This document shows positions 7,544 to 16,162 of a DNA stretch of 64,000 nt, one piece after another. The stretch comes from Planctomycetota bacterium (GTDB lineage Bacteria; Planctomycetota; UBA1135; UBA2386). Position numbers and translations under genes: made by a program. Position 1 is the first letter of the stretch. Every line of letters starts with the position of its first letter. The stretch lies in assembly GCA_020848735.1 (NCBI GenBank), contig JADLHO010000170.1, positions 1 to 64,000 of the forward strand, given 5' to 3'. The notes beneath the pieces were generated by a model. The model made no database searches. It was not told the origin of the DNA and saw only the letters and a program-made list of their open reading frames with translations.

Positions 7544-9532
7544 TCAGTCCCGGGTGATCCGCAGGGCCAGGCCCCCGCCCGACCCGACGCGCACGCGCAG
7601 CACCTCGCCGGCGCTCACCGTGCGCTCCTCGACGGCCAGGCGGTTGGGATCGCCGTCGACCGCGTCGCCATCGCGCCAGAGCCGGAGCCGGTGCTCACCC
7701 TCGCCCAGGAACTGCAGCGGCACCGTGAGCTCGCGCGCCTCGCCCGCAGCGATCGCGCCGAGCCACCAGTCCTCGCCCTTGCGGCGCGCGGTGATGAGCA
7801 GCCGGCCGATCGCGGCATCGAGCACCCGGGTCTCGTCCCAGTAGGTCGGGACCGCGCGCACGAAGTCGAAGCCCGGCTGGTCGCGGTAGGCCGCGGGGTA
7901 GTCGGCGACCATCGGCGAGGGATTGTCGAGCACGACGTAGAGGGCGAGCTGGTGCGCGCGCGTGCCCAGCACGTTGGGTGCGATGCCGCGGGGCGCGAAG
8001 TCCTTCGGCAGCACCGCGCGGAAGCCGCCGAGGTGGTAGTCCATCGGTCCGGCGACGAGGCGCGTGAACGCCACCCGCAGCGTGTGCTCGGGCGTGCAGC
8101 GCGCCGACCACTTGAGGTACTCGAGATTGAGCGAGCCCTCGTGGTTCATCAGGTGCGGGAACGTGCGTTGCCAGCCGCTGGGCTTGTACATGCCGTGGAA
8201 ATGGACCAGCACGCGATGCCGCGCCGCGGCGCGGAGCACGGCCTCCGCGAACTCGACGGTGTCCTGGTCATCGCGGTCGAGGAAGTCGACCATCACGCCG
8301 GCCCAGCCGAGGCGGGCCAACGCCGCGAAGACCGCGTCTTCGCGACCGCGCACGACTCCATGGTGGACCCAGGTCCAGAGGCGCACGCCGCGCGCCGCGG
8401 CGTAGGCCGAGATCGCGGCCAGATCGAAGTCGGCCCGCGGCCGCGTCGCATCGGCGCTCGGATCGGGGAAGAGGCCCTTCTTCGACTGCACGTACCAGGG
8501 CGTGTCGGTCTCATCGGCGACGAGCGCGTGGAAGGCGATCTCGTTCGCCGCACACCAATCGATGTGCCGGCTCGCGGACGCCAGCGAGAGAGTCGGCTCC
8601 TCGCGTTCGGCCTCGAAGAGGTAACCGTTCCACCACGGCCAGGTGAGCTTGCCCGGACGCACCCAGGTCGCATCGAAGTCCGGCGGCTCACAGAGGCAGA
8701 ACAGGGTCTGGGACTCCAGCAGCGCGCCGAGGCGATCGGCGACGAGCACGACGCGCCAGGGGCTCGCGGCGGGCAGGGGACGCGCGACGATCGCGTCGCC
8801 CTCGCGCGGCGCGAACGCGGCGGCGAGTTCGCGTGACTCGCCGTCGCGTCGCAGCGACATCCCCGCCCAGCGCACGAGCGCGGCCTCGGTGATCGAGAGC
8901 ACCGGCCCGGAGTCCCGCGTGAGCGTGAGCGGCACGTCGAGGAGCTGTCCGGCGGGCAGTTCGGCGAACGGCGTCTCGCGCACCTCGTGCTCGTGCGAGG
9001 TGCGGAAGTGCTCGAGGAACTGCGTGTGGACGACGGGCTCGCCGGCGATCCCGAAGCTCGTGGACTCCGCGCTCAGCCGCAGCTCCGAGTGCCCGGGCGA
9101 CGCGGGCAGCTCGTAGCGGAAGGCGATGGCGTCGTCGTAGGCGCGGAGCACGAGGACCACGGGCTGGCGCTCCGCGGCGCGGCAGTTGACCCGCGCCTCG
9201 GCGAAGTGATCGCGCGCCTGCGCGGCCTTGCCGAAAGGCACCAGCACGAGCTCGTCGTGCGTGCGCCGCTCGAGCTCGCCCGCGGCGGCGCCGGCGAGCA
9301 GTTCCCCGTCGCCTTCGACCGCGAGACCCAGGCGCCCGGCGTCGAGCAAGGGCTTGCCGTCCAGCGCCAGCGACCAGCGCGGTGGCGCCGCGGTGCCCGC
9401 CGCGGGGAAGGCGACACGCAGCGCGATCCGCCCATTGGGCGAACTCAGCTCGATGGCCTGCGGCGCGCGGTCCTGCGCGGAGGCGAGCGGTGCGAACGCG
9501 GCAGCGACCAGCCCGAGGACGAGGGGACGCAT
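7544..9532 (-). CDS. Exported glycoside hydrolase family 97 (alpha-glucosidase/alpha-galactosidase type)
   Basis: A 662-residue protein with signal peptide MRPLVLGLVAAAFAPLASA. The order matches GH97 (SusB-like) enzymes: N-terminal beta-sandwich (IELSSPNGRIALRVAF), a central (beta/alpha)8 barrel with the hallmarks GVMVDFLDRDDQDTVEF, FHGMYKPSGWQRTFPHLM and NHEGSLNLEYLKW, and a C-terminal beta-sandwich. GH97 enzymes act on alpha-linked glucosides or galactosides by inverting or retaining mechanisms depending on the subgroup; the subgroup was not resolved here. The gene starts one base after the lexA stop codon, so the two are almost certainly co-transcribed, which is an odd pairing. Confidence 0.9.
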   Translation of the reverse strand: MRPLVLGLVAAAFAPLASAQDRAPQAIELSSPNGRIALRVAFPAAGTAAPPRWSLALDGKPLLDAGRLGLAVEGDGELLAGAAAGELERRTHDELVLVPFGKAAQARDHFAEARVNCRAAERQPVVLVLRAYDDAIAFRYELPASPGHSELRLSAESTSFGIAGEPVVHTQFLEHFRTSHEHEVRETPFAELPAGQLLDVPLTLTRDSGPVLSITEAALVRWAGMSLRRDGESRELAAAFAPREGDAIVARPLPAASPWRVVLVADRLGALLESQTLFCLCEPPDFDATWVRPGKLTWPWWNGYLFEAEREEPTLSLASASRHIDWCAANEIAFHALVADETDTPWYVQSKKGLFPDPSADATRPRADFDLAAISAYAAARGVRLWTWVHHGVVRGREDAVFAALARLGWAGVMVDFLDRDDQDTVEFAEAVLRAAARHRVLVHFHGMYKPSGWQRTFPHLMNHEGSLNLEYLKWSARCTPEHTLRVAFTRLVAGPMDYHLGGFRAVLPKDFAPRGIAPNVLGTRAHQLALYVVLDNPSPMVADYPAAYRDQPGFDFVRAVPTYWDETRVLDAAIGRLLITARRKGEDWWLGAIAAGEARELTVPLQFLGEGEHRLRLWRDGDAVDGDPNRLAVEERTVSAGEVLRVRVGSGGGLALRITRD

Positions 9533-9533
9533 C

Positions 9534-10142
9534 TCAGTTCAACTGCCGCCGCACTTCGACGACCCGGCCGAGCACGCGCACGCCGGCGGGGTCGAGGACG
9601 ATCGGCTCATAGCGCGGATTCGCCGGCTCGAGCACGACCTTGCCGCGACGCGCGCCGAGGCGCTTCACGGTGGCCTCGTCGCCGACGAGGGCGACGACGA
9701 TCGTGCCCTTCTGCTGCACCGGACCGCGCCGCACGATGACGAGATCGTCGGGCAGGATGCCGGCCTCGATCATGCTGTCGCCGCGCACGCGGAGCGCGAA
9801 GAGCTCGTCGGGCTTGTGACGGGACTCGACCAGGACCCAGCCGTCGGGGTTCTCGATCGCCTCGTGGAGTCGGCCGGCCTGCACGGTGCCGAGCACCGGG
9901 ACCTGCATCGCGCGCGCCTCGCCGCGGACACGTGGCAGGCGGTAGCTGCGGGCGAGGCCCGCGTCCTTCTCGAGGCGGCCCTCTGCGACCAGCGCATCGA
10001 GCTGCTTGCGCGCGGACTCGATCGCCGAGAAGCCCATCGCGTCCTTCACCTCGCGCACGGTCGGAACCGCGCCGCAGAGGATGCGATCGCGCACGAAGCG
10101 GAACACCTTGTCGCGCGTCTCACCGGGCGGAGTGAAGGCCAT
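9534..10142 (-). CDS. lexA: LexA repressor
   Basis: A 202-residue SOS repressor with a winged-helix DNA-binding domain (residues 1-70, including VPTVREVKDAMGF and ARKQLDALVAEGRL) and a C-terminal S24 self-cleavage domain. The Ala89-Gly90 cleavage site (GTVQAGRLHEA), the nucleophile Ser123 (RGDSMIEAGI) and the general base Lys160 (DEATVKRL) are all present, so RecA-stimulated autocleavage should work. The ATG at 10142 gives normal LexA length; the longer frame upstream reads into the divergent gene. A TTGACA/CAAGAT promoter lies immediately upstream, with a palindrome over its -10. It is followed after one base by a GH97 gene. Confidence 0.93.
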   Translation of the reverse strand: MAFTPPGETRDKVFRFVRDRILCGAVPTVREVKDAMGFSAIESARKQLDALVAEGRLEKDAGLARSYRLPRVRGEARAMQVPVLGTVQAGRLHEAIENPDGWVLVESRHKPDELFALRVRGDSMIEAGILPDDLVIVRRGPVQQKGTIVVALVGDEATVKRLGARRGKVVLEPANPRYEPIVLDPAGVRVLGRVVEVRRQLN

Positions 10143-10143
10143 G

Positions 10144-10159
10144 CCCGCGATCTTGCGGG
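10144..10159. promoter_or_regulatory. 16-bp palindrome over the lexA -10, candidate LexA operator
   Basis: CCCGC-N6-GCGGG is a perfect inverted repeat centred on the lexA -10 hexamer (10150-10155). A repressor bound here would block lexA transcription, so autoregulation is plausible. The sequence does not match the E. coli or the Firmicutes/Actinobacteria LexA box. Confidence 0.4.
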
Positions 10160-10177
10160 ACGGCGAGTCGCTGTCAA
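10150..10177 (-). promoter_or_regulatory. lexA promoter, TTGACA-16-CAAGAT
   Basis: On the minus strand a consensus TTGACA (10177-10172) is separated by 16 bases from CAAGAT (10155-10150). The start codon follows after seven bases, so a leaderless lexA transcript is likely. Confidence 0.55.
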
Positions 10178-10190
10178 CGTGCGTGCCCGC

Positions 10191-10196
10191 TACAAG
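10191..10196 (+). promoter_or_regulatory. -10-like TACAAG before the Gfo/Idh/MocA gene
   Basis: TACAAG at 10191-10196 is followed by seven bases and the ATG at 10204, the same geometry as at lexA, prfB and others in the window. No clear -35 hexamer is seen. It lies within the divergent lexA promoter region. Confidence 0.4.
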
Positions 10197-10203
10197 ACCG
10201 CGC

Positions 10204-11277
10204 ATGCGAAAGCTCCGCGTCCTCGTCGCCGGCTGCGGCAACATGGGGGCCTCCCACGCCCGCGCGTACCACGCCCTCGACGAGTTCGAGATCGTCGGCC
10301 TCGTCAGCCGCAAGCCCGAGAGCCGCGAGGCGCTCGCCAAGGAGCTCGGCGGCTACCCGACCTTCGCGGAGTACGGCGACGCGCTGCGCAGGACGAAGCC
10401 CGACGTGGTGTCGATCAACACCTACCCCGACACCCATGCGGCCTACGCCAAGGCCGCGCTCGCCGCGGGCTGCCATCTCTTCGTCGAGAAGCCGCTCGCG
10501 GAGACGGTCGCGGAGGCGCGCAGCATCGTGACGGCCGCGCAGCAGGCGAAGCGCAAGGTCGTGGTGGGCTACATCCTGCGCGTGCACCCGGCGTGGACGA
10601 AGTTCGTCGAGGTCGCGCAGACCCTCGGCAAGCCGCTCGTGATGCGGATGAACCTCAACCAGCAGAGCCGCGGGAAGAACTGGGCGACCCACAGGAGCCT
10701 GATGGACTCGATGTCGCCGATCGTCGACTGCGGCGTGCACTACGTCGACGTGATGTGCCAGATGACGCGCTCACGCCCGGTGCGCGTGCATGCGGTGAGC
10801 GCGCGGCTCACCGAGGAGCTGAAGCCCGGCATGTACAACTACGGGCAGCTGCAGGTCGCCTTCGAGGACGGCTCGGTGGGCTGGTACGAGGCCGGCTGGG
10901 GGCCGATGATGAGCGAGGTCGCCTACTTCGTGAAGGACGTGGTCGGCCCGAAGGGCTGCGCGTCGATCGTCGAGAAGGGCGGCGCCGAACGCGCCGGCGG
11001 CAGCGCCGACGTGGGCGCGCACACGAAGACGAACGCGATCCGCCTGCACCTCCAGGAGCGCGACGCGCGCGACGAGTTCGTGCACGCGGACCGCTTCATC
11101 GACACGGCCGACGAGCCCGACCACGACGGGCTCTGCCTGCGCGAGCAGCAATACCTGCTGCGCGCGATCCGCGAGGACCTGGATCTGAGCGCGCACCTGA
11201 ACGACGCGGTGGAGAGCCTGCGGGTGGTGCTGGCGGCGGACGAGTCCGCCCGCACGGGGCGCGTCGTCGCGCTGTGA
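10204..11277 (+). CDS. Gfo/Idh/MocA-family NAD(P)-dependent oxidoreductase
   Basis: A 357-residue sugar or polyol dehydrogenase-type protein. The N-terminal Rossmann fold has the nucleotide-binding motif AGCGNMGASHA (glycines 10-15), followed by the family motif HLFVEKPLAE with Lys96, the conserved catalytic-site lysine. The C-terminal alpha/beta domain contains a plausible substrate histidine region (DCGVHYVDVM). No signal peptide is present, so it should be cytoplasmic. The family oxidises or reduces cyclic polyols, sugars and amino sugars; the substrate cannot be read from sequence. It is transcribed divergently from lexA, 61 bases apart, and ends 218 bases before the next operon. Confidence 0.88.
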   Translation: MRKLRVLVAGCGNMGASHARAYHALDEFEIVGLVSRKPESREALAKELGGYPTFAEYGDALRRTKPDVVSINTYPDTHAAYAKAALAAGCHLFVEKPLAETVAEARSIVTAAQQAKRKVVVGYILRVHPAWTKFVEVAQTLGKPLVMRMNLNQQSRGKNWATHRSLMDSMSPIVDCGVHYVDVMCQMTRSRPVRVHAVSARLTEELKPGMYNYGQLQVAFEDGSVGWYEAGWGPMMSEVAYFVKDVVGPKGCASIVEKGGAERAGGSADVGAHTKTNAIRLHLQERDARDEFVHADRFIDTADEPDHDGLCLREQQYLLRAIREDLDLSAHLNDAVESLRVVLAADESARTGRVVAL

Positions 11278-11443
11278 GGGGAAGCCAGGCAGCCGCGGAG
11301 GAGGCGACCGATCGAGGTTCGTGGGGTCCCCGACCGGACGCCCGGTGCAGGCGCGGACCGGGTGGCGAAGAGGCAGGTGGAGGCGAGACGCCCCGCGGAA
11401 TGGACCCGTCCTGGATTCCCGGGATTGCGTTCCGCCGGCGACC

Positions 11444-11486
11444 GGGCCGGACGGTGAGGGGACCGTAGCTCCGTCCCCTCCGGCCC
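11444..11486 (+). promoter_or_regulatory. Hairpin just upstream of the ECF sigma gene
   Basis: GAGGGGAC (11456-11463) pairs with GTCCCCTC (11473-11480) around a nine-base loop, and GGGCCG (11444-11449) extends the stem with CGGCCC (11481-11486) after a bulge. The hairpin ends ten bases before the annotated start. It could be a regulatory leader structure or a terminator for the gene upstream. Confidence 0.3.
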
Positions 11487-11495
11487 CTGGCCATA

Positions 11496-12128
11496 ATGAC
11501 CCTCGTGTCCTCGCTCTCCCGATTGCTCGAGGCCGCGCGCGATGGCGACGAGATTGCGCGCGACGAGCTCTGCGCCCTCTGTCTCACCCGGGTGCAGGAG
11601 CTCGTCCATCGCCAGATCCAGCGGCGATTGCGGCGACCCGGACACGGTGCCCTGGCGCGCATGAGCACGGGCGACGTGGTGCAGGACGTGCTGCTCGAGG
11701 TCCTCCGCGGGATCGAACGCTGGGACGGCGACGACGACGAGGCCTTCATCGGTCTGCTCGCGACGCTCGTCGAGCATCGACTGGTCGATGCCGTGCGTCA
11801 TCACCAGGCGGCCTGCCGCGACGTGCGCCGGCACGACGCGGTCGGTCCGATGACCGCCGGAGCCGGCCACGAGGAGACGCCGTCGCTGCATGCGGCCGGC
11901 AACGAGGCGCGCGCGATCTACCGCGAGGTGCTCGCCAGCTTCGGCGATCGCGAACGCGCGCTCCTCGCGCTGCGCCTCGAGGACGAGCTCGAGTTCAAGG
12001 AGCTCGCGACACGTCTCGCCTATCCGTCTCCCGACGCGGCGCGCAAGGCCTTCCATTCGGCTCAGGCCAAGCTGCTGCTGCGGCTCCGGCAACGCGGCAT
12101 CGAGGCTCCGAAGGGAGAGCTGTCATGA
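11496..12128 (+). CDS. ECF-type RNA polymerase sigma factor (kinase-linked group)
   Basis: A 210-residue sigma-70 family protein with region 2 (LARMSTGDVVQDVLLEVLRGI) and region 4 (FGDRERALLALRLEDELEF, then a helix-turn-helix ending RLAYPSPDAARKAFHSAQAKL). The two are joined by a long variable linker (about residues 105-140). No anti-sigma gene follows; instead the stop overlaps the start of a Ser/Thr kinase by four bases (ATGA), the arrangement of kinase-linked ECF groups common in Planctomycetota. Activity is therefore likely set by phosphorylation (inference). A CATAAT hexamer overlaps the ATG, so a leaderless transcript using the GTG at 11505 is an alternative start. Confidence 0.82.
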   Translation: MTLVSSLSRLLEAARDGDEIARDELCALCLTRVQELVHRQIQRRLRRPGHGALARMSTGDVVQDVLLEVLRGIERWDGDDDEAFIGLLATLVEHRLVDAVRHHQAACRDVRRHDAVGPMTAGAGHEETPSLHAAGNEARAIYREVLASFGDRERALLALRLEDELEFKELATRLAYPSPDAARKAFHSAQAKLLLRLRQRGIEAPKGELS

Positions 12129-14680
12129 GCGGCAGCTCGGCTTCGAGCGATCGAGAGGATCAGCTCCAGGCGCTCGTCGCGACGGCGCTGGAGGCGCTCG
12201 AGCGCGGCGAGGAGCTGGACCCCGCGGAGCTCTGCGCACAGTGGCCGGACCTCGCCTCGGAGCTCGAGGCGGTCCTGGGACTCGGCGGGAACCTGCGCGC
12301 ACTCCACGTCGCGAGCCTGTCCGGCGAGACCCGGCTCGGCGAGACCATCGCCGGCCGCTATCGCATCGACGCCTGGCTCGGCCGCGGCGCCTCGGGCAGC
12401 GTGTTCCGCGCGCACGATCGCGAGCTGCGACGCGACGTCGCCCTCAAGCTGTTGCACGCGGACACGCTGATCGGACCGGCCGCGGAGGCGCGCTTCCTCC
12501 GCGAGGCCGAGCTTCTCGCGCAGCACGAGCACCGCCATCTCGTGCGCGTGTACGACCGCGGCTGCAGCGAGGACGGCACGCACTTCCTCGTCACGGAGCT
12601 GCTCGTCGGGATCGGGCTCGCCGAGGTGCTGGAGCGGATGCGCGCCGCGATGCCGGACGGCCCGAGCGCGAGCGGCTACGCCGATGCCTCGTGGCTCGCC
12701 GCGCGATTGCCGCAGGCGACGCTCGAGCGCAGCACGCTCCGCCAGTGCGTGCGCTGGATCGCCGAGCTCGGCGACGGCCTCGCCGTCGCGCATGCCAAGG
12801 GCGTGTTCCATCGCGACGTCAAGCCATCGAACGCGTTCGTGCGGGCCGATGGCAGCGCCGTGCTCCTCGACTTCGGGATCGCGGCGCGCGTCGGCGACGC
12901 CTCGCTCACGCTCCAGACGACCGTGCTCGGAACGCCGTGGTACATGGCGCCCGAACAGGCGCGGGGTCGCGTCGAGCCCACGCCCTCGCTCGACGTCTAC
13001 GGACTCGCCGCGACGCTCTACCACCTCGTCACCTTGCAGCCGCCCCACGGCGCGGGCCGCTCGGCGGAGGACCTCGAGGCGGTGCTCGCCGCCGCACGCG
13101 AGGGCGAGACGGTCTCTGCGACACGCTGGCATCCGGGACTGCCGCGCGATCTCGAGGCGATCCTCGATCGCGGCCTCGAGCCCGAGCCCGGCCGGCGCTA
13201 CGCCGACGTGCCGGCGCTCGTCGCGGACCTGCGCGCCTTCCTCGACCACCGCGCGGTCGCGGCGCGGCCGATCGGTGCGCTCGGACGAGCGTGGCGACGG
13301 ACGCGCCGACGCCCTGCGCGCGCACTCGCGACGGGGCTCGGGATCACGAGCCTCGCCCTGTTCGCGATCGCGTGGCCCCTCGCCTCCCGGGCGCGCGCGG
13401 AGGCCGACGCGCGCGAGGGCGAAGAGCTGCGTGCCCGGCTCGCCGCCGATCTCTGCATCGAGGGCTGGGCCGATCAACGCGCGCTCGTGCCGACCGCCGA
13501 GCGCGACTCGGCGATCCGCGAGCGCGATCGGCTCCTCGAACTCGACCCCGACGATCTCGCGATCCGTCTCCTGCGCGCGAGCGAGCGCCTCGACGCCGGC
13601 GAGCGCGCGGCGGCAGCCGCCGACTACGAGGCCATCGCGCGACGCACCGACAGTCCCTATCTGCGCGCCGTCGCCGCGCGCCATGCCGCCGCCGATTCGT
13701 CGCTCGCGGGCATCGCGGCCGTGCAGCTCGGCGGGCTGCCAGAGCCGCATTCGCCACAGGAGCGCTTCGTCGCCGGCTTCCATGCGCTCCGTGCGCGCGA
13801 CATCGAATCGGCTCTGACCTGGCTCGACGGCGCATCCGAACTGCTGCACGCCCGCGACCTGCGGCTGCTCGCGTTGCTCGGCGCGCGGCGCTGGGACGAC
13901 GCCGCACACGAGGCCCACGCGCTCGAGGTCCGCTACGGGAGATCGACGGCTCGCACGCGGCACACGCTCGCGGCGGCGGCGCTCGGCCAGCGCGAGTACG
14001 AGGCGGCGGCGACCTACGCACGCGACGCTCTCGCCCTGCGCCCCGATCGACACGGCCCCTGGAACAACCTCGGCTACGCGCTGCTGCGCCTCGCGAAGCT
14101 CGACGAGGCCAGGACGAGCTTCGAGCGCGCCGTCGCGATCCGCCCCTGGTTCGACAACAGCCGCGCGGGTCTCTGCCAGACGCTGCGCTCGCTCGAGGAC
14201 TTCACGGCGGCGCGCTCCGAGGCGCAGAAGCTCGGCGCGGTCTGGTGGCGTGAGTGGGAACTCGCGAACGTCGACCTCGCGGAGGCGATGGCCGCCCATC
14301 GCGCCGGCCGCATCGAGAACTGTCGTGAGCTGGCGAACGCCGCGGCGCTCCGCTTCGCCCACGTGCGCGACGATGCGTCCCCGGAGAACCAGAAGCGGAC
14401 GGCCGCACCGGCCTCCATCGCGTTCGCGGAGGCGCTGGCCGGCGAGCGCATCGCCGAGGCGCTCGAGCCCTTCCTGCGCGCCCTGCGCAGCGAGCCGCGC
14501 AATCCGAGCAGCCTGTTGAACCTCTGCGACTTGCTCGAGGGCGGGAGCGTCGATGGCGCCACGCTCGACCATCTGCGCCTCTGGATCTGCGAGCTCGCAC
14601 TCGACGCATCGCCCGACGACCTGCGCATCCAGGCGGCGAGGACGCGAGTCCTCGACTCGCTCCGTTCGAGGACCCGATGA
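12125..14680 (+). CDS. Membrane-anchored Ser/Thr protein kinase with TPR sensor region
   Basis: An 851-residue Hanks-type kinase. A short acidic N-terminal segment (residues 1-70) precedes the kinase domain: glycine loop GRGASGSVF (86-94), Lys108 in VALKLL, HRD with catalytic Asp231, DFG at 249-251 and GTPWYMAPEQ, all intact. One membrane helix follows at about residues 400-420. The remaining 430 residues, predicted to be outside the membrane, contain tetratricopeptide-like repeats (for example WNNLGYALLRLAKLDEARTS). The kinase is translationally coupled to the ECF sigma factor upstream and to a secreted protein downstream by 4-base overlaps, so a likely job is to sense an envelope or extracellular cue and phosphorylate the sigma factor. 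Confidence 0.9.
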   Translation: MSGSSASSDREDQLQALVATALEALERGEELDPAELCAQWPDLASELEAVLGLGGNLRALHVASLSGETRLGETIAGRYRIDAWLGRGASGSVFRAHDRELRRDVALKLLHADTLIGPAAEARFLREAELLAQHEHRHLVRVYDRGCSEDGTHFLVTELLVGIGLAEVLERMRAAMPDGPSASGYADASWLAARLPQATLERSTLRQCVRWIAELGDGLAVAHAKGVFHRDVKPSNAFVRADGSAVLLDFGIAARVGDASLTLQTTVLGTPWYMAPEQARGRVEPTPSLDVYGLAATLYHLVTLQPPHGAGRSAEDLEAVLAAAREGETVSATRWHPGLPRDLEAILDRGLEPEPGRRYADVPALVADLRAFLDHRAVAARPIGALGRAWRRTRRRPARALATGLGITSLALFAIAWPLASRARAEADAREGEELRARLAADLCIEGWADQRALVPTAERDSAIRERDRLLELDPDDLAIRLLRASERLDAGERAAAAADYEAIARRTDSPYLRAVAARHAAADSSLAGIAAVQLGGLPEPHSPQERFVAGFHALRARDIESALTWLDGASELLHARDLRLLALLGARRWDDAAHEAHALEVRYGRSTARTRHTLAAAALGQREYEAAATYARDALALRPDRHGPWNNLGYALLRLAKLDEARTSFERAVAIRPWFDNSRAGLCQTLRSLEDFTAARSEAQKLGAVWWREWELANVDLAEAMAAHRAGRIENCRELANAAALRFAHVRDDASPENQKRTAAPASIAFAEALAGERIAEALEPFLRALRSEPRNPSSLLNLCDLLEGGSVDGATLDHLRLWICELALDASPDDLRIQAARTRVLDSLRSRTR

Positions 14681-16125
14681 ACCGTCCCATCACGCGAACC
14701 ATCGCCCTGACCACGACGCTGCTGATCCCGTGCGGCGTCGCCCGCGCGCAGGAGGCCCATTCCGACGGCGGCGTGCTCGCGATCGCACACGGCTTCTCGG
14801 TCGATGGCGCGAGCGCCGTGCCGAATGCCGGACCGCAGTCGCTGCTCTTCGCACGTTCCGAGTTGTCTGCGGCACGACCCGACGACTGGCCGATCCCGCC
14901 CGGCCTGCCCGACTTCACGACGGTGCTCGACGGACTCGCGTTGGACGTCGACGCGTTCTCGATCGGCTACGACTACATCCAGTCGACACCGCTCGGCGTG
15001 GCGATCATCCCGCCCGGCCATTGGGCCGGCGTGACCTTCTCGGTGACGCGCGCGACGGTCGGCAGCGGTGGCGGCCGCATCGCCGAAGAGGTCGTGAGCC
15101 CCGGTGGGGCAGCCGGCGACGTGTTCCTCTACGTGCTCCCCGACAGCGCGCTGCCACCCGAACTCGTCGACCGCACGATGCGCAATCAGGACAGCCGCGA
15201 GATCAACATCGATGCACCGGGCGCGCCCGGCGACATCGACGCGCACGACATCTACGTCAGCCTCTTCTTCCACGAGAACCCCTGGCTCGTCCCGGCGCTG
15301 CCCTTCGTGTCCGTGTGGTTCTCCGTGCGCGATGCCTCGGTGCCCGCGGTGCCCGCCGCGTGGTGGGGCGCTGCACCCGCGAGCGGCGCGACCATCCTGC
15401 GCCGTGACTGGGTCGCCGGAGCCTGGTCGACGCCGTACCCCGCGTTCACGCCTGCCGATCTCGGACTCGAGGCGCTCGAGGACGTCGACGCGCTCGCGGT
15501 CGACGTGTTGCGCAGCCGGATGCTCTTCTCGACGACGCGACCGGCGGCCACGCCCGGTGCGCCGCTGCGCGACCCGGTGCTCTTCCATCAGATCGGCACG
15601 CTCGGCCACGTCGTCTACAAGACGGCGCGACTCACTCCGGTCAGCACGCGACTCGGCCTCGACGCCGCGGGCGGCATCGACGACGTGGACGGCATCTGCG
15701 CGCTCGATCCGGGTCCCGGCAGCCAACCGCGGCTCGATCGCCTCGTGGGCACGCCGCGGCAGGCGCTCGCGCCGTCCCTGCCGAGCCACCTCACCGCGAG
15801 CGTGTTGCGTCGGCTCGCCGCCTCGGGCACGCATGAGGAGTTCGTGAGCTACGCGAGCGGCTGGCCCCAGCCCGGGGTGCCGAGCAGCGGTGTGATCGCC
15901 TCGCTCGTGGCGTTGGGTGCGCCGAACAACCCCTACGTGGTCTGGTCGAACGCGCTGCGGCCGGATCCCGGCAGCCCCTACGTGGGCTTCGGCGGCCACC
16001 CGGCGCGAGCGACGCTCGCGATCCCGAACACGCCGAGCCTGCTGGGGCTCGACGTGTTCTTCCTCTGGGCGGCGCTCGATCCCACGCGGCTCGCGTTGAG
16101 CCTGCCGGTGGGGATCAAGATCTGA
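14677..16125 (+). CDS. Secreted protein of unknown function in the sigma/kinase operon
   Basis: A 482-residue exported protein with a signal peptide ending near residue 24 (CGVARAQ). The body is beta-rich and Pro/Asp-rich, with YDYIQSTPLGVAIIPPGHW, VWFSVRDASVPAVP and the segment GGIDDVDGICALDPG. No catalytic motif is recognised. Residues about 373-482 resemble the C-terminal tail of other exported proteins here (ATLAIPNTPSLLGLDVFFLW, then AALDP). Its ATG overlaps the kinase stop (ATGA), so the three genes form one translational unit; it may be the ligand, the sensed component or a target of the sigma/kinase system (inference). Confidence 0.75.
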   Translation: MNRPITRTIALTTTLLIPCGVARAQEAHSDGGVLAIAHGFSVDGASAVPNAGPQSLLFARSELSAARPDDWPIPPGLPDFTTVLDGLALDVDAFSIGYDYIQSTPLGVAIIPPGHWAGVTFSVTRATVGSGGGRIAEEVVSPGGAAGDVFLYVLPDSALPPELVDRTMRNQDSREINIDAPGAPGDIDAHDIYVSLFFHENPWLVPALPFVSVWFSVRDASVPAVPAAWWGAAPASGATILRRDWVAGAWSTPYPAFTPADLGLEALEDVDALAVDVLRSRMLFSTTRPAATPGAPLRDPVLFHQIGTLGHVVYKTARLTPVSTRLGLDAAGGIDDVDGICALDPGPGSQPRLDRLVGTPRQALAPSLPSHLTASVLRRLAASGTHEEFVSYASGWPQPGVPSSGVIASLVALGAPNNPYVVWSNALRPDPGSPYVGFGGHPARATLAIPNTPSLLGLDVFFLWAALDPTRLALSLPVGIKI

Positions 16126-16148
16126 GAGCGCGCGCGGCGCGCGCGATC
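16126..16148. terminator. GC hairpin between convergent genes, bidirectional terminator candidate
   Basis: GAGCGCGCGC (16126-16135) and GCGCGCGATC (16139-16148) form a 10-bp stem with one mismatch and a three-base loop, directly after the stop of the secreted protein gene and 15 bases before the stop of the convergent protease gene. There is no T-run, so it is not a classical intrinsic terminator. Confidence 0.4.
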
Positions 16149-16162
16149 TCGGGACCCGTCGA

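Noticed and set aside
12125-14680. First kinase as a pseudokinase because of its variable segment before the catalytic loop
   Set aside because: Glycine loop, Lys108, HRD and DFG are all intact.
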